Origin: SFLA01 sp964485815
Lineage (GTDB): Bacteria > Bacillota > Clostridia > Oscillospirales > CAG-382
Assembly (NCBI GenBank): GCA_964485815.1
Contig: CAZAJX010000002.1
Location: 22,074-86,073, forward strand
Length of the DNA stretch: 64,000 nucleotides
Direction: 5' to 3'
The notes under the pieces were generated by a model. The model was given only the letters and a program-made list of their open reading frames with translations. It ran no database searches and was not told where the DNA came from. The position numbers and the translations under genes were made by a program. Below are positions 58,797-64,000 of the stretch, in pieces (positions within the stretch are counted from its first letter, which is position 1; each line of letters opens with the position of its first letter).

Positions 58797-59361
58797 CTAT
58801 TGAAAGAATCTCAAAGGATGCGGAATTAAAAAGTACTACGGCTTTATCCGAATAAACGGTAAGATAATGACCGCCGGTAGTGCCGCTCAACACCTGCCCG
58901 CCGTCAACGATCTGATCGGCGTTTTCGACGCAGTTTTTACAGAATTCGATAAGATCAATATCTCCCATGCCCAATTTCTTTTTCCACTTTTGCTCGTATT
59001 TGGACTTGGCGATAAACCATTTTTCGAAACCTTCCAAAAGTTCGTTCTGATACACGGAAACAGCCTGATCGGAGAAGGAATCTATAATTTCATTCGCGGC
59101 ATCAAGGTTTTTATACTGAACGTATATCTCGTAATTCTCAAGGTCCAAGCCGAAATTGGATCTTACACCGTTTCCCGTGGGAATGAGAGCATATTTTATA
59201 TCTTCTTGTTTAAATATATCGCAAAGCATCTCACCGTTTGTCTGCTCCGTTTCCGCAAGAAAGCAAAAATCGGAATCGCAAACGAGGCGAAGCTTTTTGT
59301 TACCGCAAAGAGTACAAACGCTTTCTTCGCAAAGATTATGACATTTTTCGCAGTAGTTCAT
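58786..59361 (-). CDS. Zinc-ribbon protein of unknown function
   Basis: 191 residues. Four N-terminal cysteines (CEKC, CTLC, as CEKCHNLCEESVCTLCGN) form a zinc ribbon, followed by a DUF2007-type domain (IKYALIPTGNGV, NYEIYVQYKNLDAANEII) and a C-terminal part with NCVENADQIVDGGQVLSG. Role unknown. ATG 59361 follows GGAGGTAAAAT. Immediately upstream lies the DUF4304 pseudogene on the same strand. Confidence 0.78.
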   Translation of the reverse strand: MNYCEKCHNLCEESVCTLCGNKKLRLVCDSDFCFLAETEQTNGEMLCDIFKQEDIKYALIPTGNGVRSNFGLDLENYEIYVQYKNLDAANEIIDSFSDQAVSVYQNELLEGFEKWFIAKSKYEQKWKKKLGMGDIDLIEFCKNCVENADQIVDGGQVLSGTTGGHYLTVYSDKAVVLFNSASFEILSIEKA

Positions 59362-59373
59362 ATTTTACCTCCT

Positions 59374-59882
59374 TCAAAGGTTGGATTTTTCAAATTTATC
59401 CAACCACTTAAACGCATTAATCAGTTGCCTATTGACCGCTTCACATATCAGTTCCGCGGTATCTTCGTTAAAACGCTGAACAAGCTTATACCCTTTCGGA
59501 ACGGCGGGATCTACTGCATTTTAGCTTATATGAATATAGTCCTTGCCGAACCCTAAAACATATTTGGAATACAGATCACGGTAATAAAACCAACCGTCGT
59601 ACATTCCTTTGAGGCGATACCGCTCGTCGGTATCCCACACGGTTAGATCATTTACGGATAAGTTATTATTTGAAACGAAATTCTTGTTTTCCTTATCGGG
59701 GAAAACTGCGGAAACCTCAACGGTAAAAGAACCGCCGTGTTTATTTGTCCGGAAAGAAATAAGCTCAATGCCATCTTCTTTTACCCGTCTGAAATGGGGA
59801 TATTTACCCGTAAACCCTTGGGCGCAAAGCGACCTATGACATTAAGTTCCAAATGCTTTTTCATTATTTGGTTATTTGTCAT
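59374..59882 (-). pseudogene. DUF4304-like protein, broken by frameshift and stop
   Basis: The minus strand encodes an evident protein in two frames. The start reads MTNNQIMKKHLELNVIGRFA with RBS GAGGTGATAAC; near 59813 a one-base deletion in AAGGGTTTACG changes frame. The continuing frame reads YPHFRRVKEDGIELISFRTN, VWDTDERYRLKGMYDGWFYY and YVLGFGKDYIHIS, then an in-frame TAA at 59521-59523, and ends NAFKWLDKFEKSNL. Repair would yield about 169 residues, as DUF4304 proteins are. It could be an inactivated gene or two sequencing errors. Confidence 0.85.
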
Positions 59883-59886
59883 GTTA

Positions 59887-60657
59887 TCACCTCAGAGCCT
59901 TAATACCACGTATTCCTCGGAGAATTAAGCAGATGATTATTTCTGCTGTAAAAAACAATGCGATATTCAAAAACGGCATTATGAAAGGCGAAACCGATTC
60001 GGGAATCGCATAAAACGGATCACGCACAACGAAAAACCAATTAAAGAAGTGAGAGTATCCGTCTGAAGTACCGTTATACACGGAGTTACCGAGGATTGCC
60101 CATAATGTCATACAAACAATAACGGATAAATCACGATACCATTTTTTGAGGTTGAATTTTTCGCACTCAAAAACAAGTACAAGTAATCCGTATGCCGTCA
60201 TAACGCTATGAAAAAGCAAGGTCTGTATTACTCTGTATGAAAGCGGATGCACAGCGTGCCACATAACACCTGCGGGATAGACAAGATATACAAAATTTGA
60301 GATAAAGGCGAGCAGTACGAAAGAAAGCCTGTATTTTTCAAGAAAACGGCTGTGATAACTTAAGAAACACATCAAGCACATAGCCGTGCAGGCGTGAAAA
60401 GGCAGTTTCTCAATATCGATCTCTCCATAAGCGAGAGGCATTAAAAAGATATCCAGCATATACAAGCCGAAAGCTATGTTGATAAAAAGACGGGTTGCTT
60501 TTTCTTTCAAATCGGCACTTTTATTCTTAAAGAACAGAAAAACGGCGATGACCGTAAACAGCGTTAATCCGATATATATAAAATGCCAAATACCGAACAA
60601 CGTAAAAATTTCGCAGCCTTTTTTATCAGATAAAAGATTATGTAAGAAAGAGTACAA
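59887..60657 (-). CDS. YwaF/TIGR02206 family membrane protein
   Basis: 256 residues with about seven TM segments. The sequence FGIWHFIYIGLTLFTVIAVF, PFHACTAMCLMCFL and PLAYGEIDIEKL with a conserved His and Gly-rich loops is that of the YwaF family, of unknown function. TTG 60657 after GGTGA is the best start. Its TGA and the GAGG of the pseudogene overlap, so they were a transcriptional unit. Confidence 0.8.
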   Translation of the reverse strand: MYSFLHNLLSDKKGCEIFTLFGIWHFIYIGLTLFTVIAVFLFFKNKSADLKEKATRLFINIAFGLYMLDIFLMPLAYGEIDIEKLPFHACTAMCLMCFLSYHSRFLEKYRLSFVLLAFISNFVYLVYPAGVMWHAVHPLSYRVIQTLLFHSVMTAYGLLVLVFECEKFNLKKWYRDLSVIVCMTLWAILGNSVYNGTSDGYSHFFNWFFVVRDPFYAIPESVSPFIMPFLNIALFFTAEIIICLILRGIRGIKALR

Positions 60658-60723
60658 GTTTTCACCGACTTTCTTAATTCAATGTTAGGACGATACGTTG
60701 AAGCGTATTAACCGATATACCGA

Positions 60724-61233
60724 CTACCTCCAGCCGGTAAACTCATGAAGCTTCAAAGCGTTTTGTGCAGCCGATTTGATTAATTCGGTTCTTTGTTCGT
60801 ATATAAGTGCATCGATCATAGACGAATCGGAAAACAAAGTGTCCGTTTGAGGATCATAAAGTATGCCGCCGCAATATTCGCACAAATATTTAGCCCAGAT
60901 CAAAGCGGACAGTTCTTCAAGAGAATCCATATCACTTACACACATTAACATTACGGTCTTGGGATTTTTGACCAAGGAGTTAAACTCCACGTCATAATCC
61001 TGCGAACTGTAATCGGAAAAATATGCTTCAAAGCCGGAAACAAAGGAATCGTAAGGCAAAACACGGTCAATAAAATTCAAATAAAGGTTAAACGGCAGGA
61101 AGCCGGAATGTTCGGTATAATTTTCAAAAGGATATACCCTTATAAAATAGCCCAGATTGTATGCAAATGCTTCGAAATCAGATGTATTGATATTTTCGGG
61201 ATTTTTTAAAAATACGTTGTAATCTTTGCTCAT
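60724..61233 (-). CDS. Hypothetical protein, 169 residues
   Basis: Not recognised. Cytosolic, acidic, without a TM segment. Starts MSKDYNVFLKNPENINTSDF; contains GYFIRVYPFENYTEHSGFLP, VMLMCVSDMDSLEELSALIW and a CEYCGG pair. It follows the histidine phosphatase by 22 bases and is preceded by AGGAAG, so it is part of that operon. Confidence 0.7.
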   Translation of the reverse strand: MSKDYNVFLKNPENINTSDFEAFAYNLGYFIRVYPFENYTEHSGFLPFNLYLNFIDRVLPYDSFVSGFEAYFSDYSSQDYDVEFNSLVKNPKTVMLMCVSDMDSLEELSALIWAKYLCEYCGGILYDPQTDTLFSDSSMIDALIYEQRTELIKSAAQNALKLHEFTGWR

Positions 61234-61255
61234 TTAATCTGCTTCCTTTCTGTAA

Positions 61256-61945
61256 TCAGTTTCCGTAAAAGTTATTAACGCTGATTCCTTCAGTGTGCTT
61301 TGCATCGTTGACGATACGGAATCTGGGCGTAACAAGAGCGCCCGGCTCACCGGAAAGCTCGACAACGGTGACAGAAGTACAAGCAATATCGATTATTCCG
61401 CACATCTGGGGAAAAGGTATATTGAACATATGAGAAAGTGCCGCCGAGGACGAGCCTGCGTGGCTGAACATGGCAACGTTTTTATAAACGTTTTCGCCGG
61501 TTACGCGGTAGTAATCCCCTTCCCTTTTATACCCCAGTGATGAAAGCCATTCGTCCAAGCCATCTGCCACGGTCCGGTAACAAGCTACGACAATGTTATT
61601 ATTGAAAAGCTCGGCAGTCTGCCAGTCTTTATTGCAAATACTTTTCCCTTCCGAAACATACCGTTCGGAAATTGCCCAGGGCTGACCGTTTCCGTACATG
61701 GGCTCTCCGTCAACAGAGCCCCAACCGATCTCCCGCATGAAATCGCATTTAATCACTTCCAGACCGAACAGCCGGCCGGTATATTCCGCAGTTTGAACAG
61801 CTCTGCCTTTTGAGGAAGCATAAATACGTTCAATATTGCAGTTTTTAAGCCGTTCCGCTGCAGCCTGAGCCTGCATTTTGCCAAGCTCGGTAAGGGAATC
61901 AGTTTTATAATCGGGATGTCCGTGCCGAACAAAATAGATTTTCAT
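61256..61945 (-). CDS. Histidine phosphatase family protein
   Basis: 229 residues. Phosphoglycerate mutase-like RHG motif YFVRHGHPDY gives the nucleophilic His, then the second Arg in ASSKGRAVQTAEYTG, Glu in FMREIGWGSVDGEPM, and the terminal His in MFSHAGSSSAALSH. It would remove phosphate from a sugar or cofactor. ATG 61945 after GGCGGTGTGAAT; a GTG two codons upstream overlaps this ribosome site. Confidence 0.88.
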   Translation of the reverse strand: MKIYFVRHGHPDYKTDSLTELGKMQAQAAAERLKNCNIERIYASSKGRAVQTAEYTGRLFGLEVIKCDFMREIGWGSVDGEPMYGNGQPWAISERYVSEGKSICNKDWQTAELFNNNIVVACYRTVADGLDEWLSSLGYKREGDYYRVTGENVYKNVAMFSHAGSSSAALSHMFNIPFPQMCGIIDIACTSVTVVELSGEPGALVTPRFRIVNDAKHTEGISVNNFYGN

Positions 61946-62011
61946 ATTCACACCGCCTTTACGAGTGTATTATAACATAAAGACTATAGTGAGTCAAGTT
62001 GTTTGTGCGGA

Positions 62012-62140
62012 GCGCAACATCATTGATGAAGCATCACATCATTGGGCGCAAGCCCACTTCATTTGCGAATTGTCGCAACATCGTTCGTTTGTGTATGCCT
62101 TGCGGCGGAACGATGTTAGCCTTCGGCTAAATGATGTTGC
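62012..62140. repeat. Nested palindromic repeat (MITE/REP-like)
   Basis: The gene-free gap from 61952 to 62245 contains GCAACATCATT (62014-62024) inverted as AATGATGTTGC (62130-62140); within it AACATCGTTCG (62077 on) is inverted as CGGAACGATGTT (62106-62117), and GGGCGCAAGCCC forms a small hairpin. No ORF with a ribosome site was seen. Confidence 0.75.
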
Positions 62141-62183
62141 GTGCAATACACGTAAACGATATTGTGTCCTGCGGACGCAAATG

Positions 62184-62208
62184 AAAAAAACCACCGCGAT
62201 TGCGATGG
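62184..62208 (-). terminator. Terminator of the chimeric gene
   Basis: Minus strand CCATCGC/GCGGTGG (62208-62191, one wobble), followed by TTTTTTT (62190-62184). Confidence 0.75.
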
Positions 62209-62245
62209 ATTTTTTAGACGTGTTGACAAAAAAGATGCCAAGGGA

Positions 62246-63364
62246 TTATTTCAAAATTTCCTTAAGAAGCTCGATTTTTCTCTTTGCAATATCCGTATTA
62301 TACGGTTTCTTTTCTTCTTCAGTCAGAATATTAGTACATTCAAAATACTCCAGACATTCAAGCATTGCTTTTCCGTAAAGCTGGATATTATCTTGCAAAT
62401 ATTTGGATAGCTCCTTACCTTCAAAAAGATTACCTCTGCCGAGATGATACTCCCGACACAGTTCAAATGAAGGAAGAGTGTTTGCATAATAAAGTGCCTT
62501 TTCAATATTTCCCAATGTATAATATCTGTACATCAAATCGCGAGATACCTTGTTTCTCATTTCGGTATCGGTGCTGATTTCAAGTATTTTATGATAAAGC
62601 AAAATTGCTTCCTCATAATTTTCTCTTGATTCTCTAATGGTACCCGACAACGCTCACGCAAGATTATACATCAACTTTTCGTTTCCGGGATGCTTTATCA
62701 ACATTTCACGAAGTAGTGGAATTGCCTCCATATAACGCTTTTCGGAAAACAGTTTACTTACCTGAGCACAAGTGTTATTGATTTCTTCTATCTGCTTGCT
62801 TGTGTCGTGTCCAATCAAATAATCTACAGACACACCAAAATAATCCGCAATGATCGGAAGAAGAGAAATATCGGTAACGCCGATCATTGCGACCTTAAAA
62901 CCGATATCGGGGTTTGCTGTAGCCGAATACCAATCCAGAAGCAGTCCGACAAGGACAAGCGGCATCGCAAGCCTTGAACCGAAATTTACCACGGGAACAA
63001 GAGCTGTGCGGAAACGGTAAAACGCATATCCGTTCTGCTTTTGCATAACGTGTCCCATTTCGTGTGCTGCTACCGCAACGGCGGCAACAGAGTTACTTCC
63101 GTAGGTGCTTTCTGAGAGATTAACAATGCTTTTTGTAGGGTGATAGTGATCCGTCAGATTGCCCTTGACACAACCGATCGAAATGCCGTTAACACCGTTT
63201 GCTCTCATAAGACGTGCTACTGCATCATATCCCGTCACACCTGAGCGGCATCTAACCTTATCGTGTTTTTCAAAGGTCGTTTTTACCTTGCTGCTTGCCA
63301 AAGCTGAAAGCAGCATACAAACGAGCATCGCCATCATAAACCACATATAATCGTTCCAGTGCAT
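62246..63364 (-). pseudogene. YugP-type metallopeptidase fused in frame to XRE-TPR regulator remnant, with internal TGA
   Basis: The first 163 residues are the N-terminal half of a YugP-type zinc peptidase (membrane segment MAMLVCMLLSALAS, HEMGH at 101-105, YGSNSVAAVAVAAH). At about residue 164 sequence switches, in frame, to TDISLLPIIADYFGVSVDYL and a TPR array, the C-terminal part of a typical XRE-family regulator, without its DNA-binding start. TGA at 62654-62656 interrupts the frame; downstream ALSGTIRESRENYEEAILLY continues in the same frame, ending KRKIELLKEILK. Start ATG 63364 follows AAAGGAG. Both parents are incomplete, so neither activity is expected. Confidence 0.8.
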
Positions 63365-63365
63365 T

Positions 63366-64000
63366 TTAGTTTCTCCTTTCTTTAACTAACATCATACAAC
63401 TAAATGCGCTTGTTCCGTTACACTGTCCCTCAATATAAAAGCCGTAATCGTTTTTTCTTTTATATATCACGATTTCATCACCGTGAAACGTCTGAGAAAG
63501 AAAAGATATCTGCAGTTCCTTTAACGGTAATTCATTGAATTCCTCGGGCGTAAAACAGTTGAGTATCATTCTTAAATAAGCAATATTATTGGTATGGTGA
63601 TTAGTGTCGATATCGACAAAGGACGAGCGGTATTTGTGGTTAATATCCGCGTCCTCCACAGTTTCTCTGATTCTAAGAATCTCTCCGGCATCGCTACGAT
63701 CCTCACGATGCGGCATTGTGTGCGGATAGTGTATGGTATCTACTCTGCGAGGCTTACGAGTATCGTAATCCAAGGTGCACCAGTCGCTGGTTCCTGATAT
63801 TAGAGGGATTCCGTCCTTGCTTATTCTATAGTCACGACCGAAACGAACTCCTTTTACTACGGTAGGCCAAGTTTCAATCTCTACCGTTTCGTCAAATTCC
63901 GGGAGCCGATGAATCTTCATTTTAAGCTTTGTCAAAACCCAAAAAGCATTGGATTTCTCGAGCAGGGTTTTGCCGTCAATCTCCATTTCGTTGGAATGTA
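63366..64000 (-). CDS. Acyl-ACP thioesterase, 5'-truncated
   Basis: The frame is open through the right edge (H-S-N-E-M before the visible start at 63986), so the gene begins outside. The visible 210 residues match acyl-ACP thioesterases: KSNAFWVLTKLKMKIHRLPE, WPTVVKGVRFGRDYRI, SGTSDWCTLDYDTRKPRRVD, and a second hotdog with FVDIDTNHHTNNIAYLRMIL. It releases fatty acids from acyl-ACP. It ends one base before the chimeric gene start, whose ribosome site lies in its final codons. Confidence 0.9.
   Translation of the reverse strand, partial: HSNEMEIDGKTLLEKSNAFWVLTKLKMKIHRLPEFDETVEIETWPTVVKGVRFGRDYRISKDGIPLISGTSDWCTLDYDTRKPRRVDTIHYPHTMPHREDRSDAGEILRIRETVEDADINHKYRSSFVDIDTNHHTNNIAYLRMILNCFTPEEFNELPLKELQISFLSQTFHGDEIVIYKRKNDYGFYIEGQCNGTSAFSCMMLVKERRN

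Noticed and set aside
59609..59928. Plus-strand ORFs of 76 and 63 codons
   Set aside because: They overlap the minus-strand DUF4304 pseudogene, which has recognisable protein sequence and an RBS.
62640..62660. Selenocysteine at the internal TGA
   Set aside because: I saw no convincing SECIS-like stem right after the TGA, and the host gene is already a chimera missing essential parts; kept only as a low-probability alternative.

Overview
The window looks like a stretch of chromosome from a low-to-mid GC, endospore-forming Firmicute of the class Clostridia, probably a gut-type Oscillospirales or relative. This is inference from content: purine-rich Shine-Dalgarno sequences, sigma-A-type promoters (TTGACA-N17-TATAAT), lipoprotein signal peptides, a class B sortase, a CotF-type spore coat protein, type III glutamine synthetase, a DUF6472-type small protein and a tetrahydrofolate riboswitch in front of folT. 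No rRNA, prophage, complete insertion sequence or CRISPR array is visible. There is one tRNA (Pro, CGG).

Layout. 1-5.5 kb: a 5'-truncated sugar isomerase, an sfsA-MFS pair, GNAT, stand-alone RadC-type JAB domain, CBS-pair protein, and an S41-like peptidase bounded by repeats. 5.6-10.5 kb: the minus-strand operon purA - DUF1846 - glnN (nitrogen and purine metabolism). 10.6-17 kb: a C_GCAxxG_C_C protein, a methyltransferase, a probable unannotated 36-residue peptide gene, and the operon flippase - cell-surface metallophosphoesterase - citrate synthase. 17-19.6 kb: a structured leader RNA, then oadB and an oadG-like gene, then nagB. 19.6-29.3 kb: Cys-rich lipoprotein, GNAT, GH2 enzyme, guaB-glyA, YihY and a membrane-anchored GHL10 glycosidase. 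29.3-43.2 kb: sortase B, acyltransferase, D,D-carboxypeptidase, GH35 and GH20 glycosidases, large lipoproteins, MATE pump, PlsC-like acyltransferase with a zinc ribbon, MBL hydrolase, cyclophilin and SGNH hydrolase. 43.2-54.5 kb: ruvX, an ECF sigma factor with a long C-terminal extension, tRNA-Pro, lipoprotein, HD phosphohydrolase, a maltodextrin-type ABC importer (binding protein, two permeases, ATPase) and a second extended ECF sigma factor. 54.6-64 kb: riboswitch-folT-folC, spore coat genes, small membrane and zinc-ribbon proteins, then a decaying stretch with a DUF4304 pseudogene, a palindromic repeat, and a chimeric metallopeptidase/regulator remnant interrupted by TGA, ending in a truncated acyl-ACP thioesterase.

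How it fits together. The cytosolic GH2, GH35 and GH20 enzymes, the SGNH hydrolase, nagB and the oligosaccharide ABC importer fit uptake and intracellular breakdown of host or plant glycans. OadB/OadG suggests sodium-coupled decarboxylation energetics. The most unusual items are the two sigma factors with built-in C-terminal domains that share an upstream 13-bp ECF-like -35 block, the oadB leader RNA, the promoter-RBS-ORF-hairpin unit for a 36-residue peptide, and the in-frame YugP/XRE-TPR chimera with a TGA codon where a Cys codon is expected. Domain names come from recognising motifs by eye; no database search was run.
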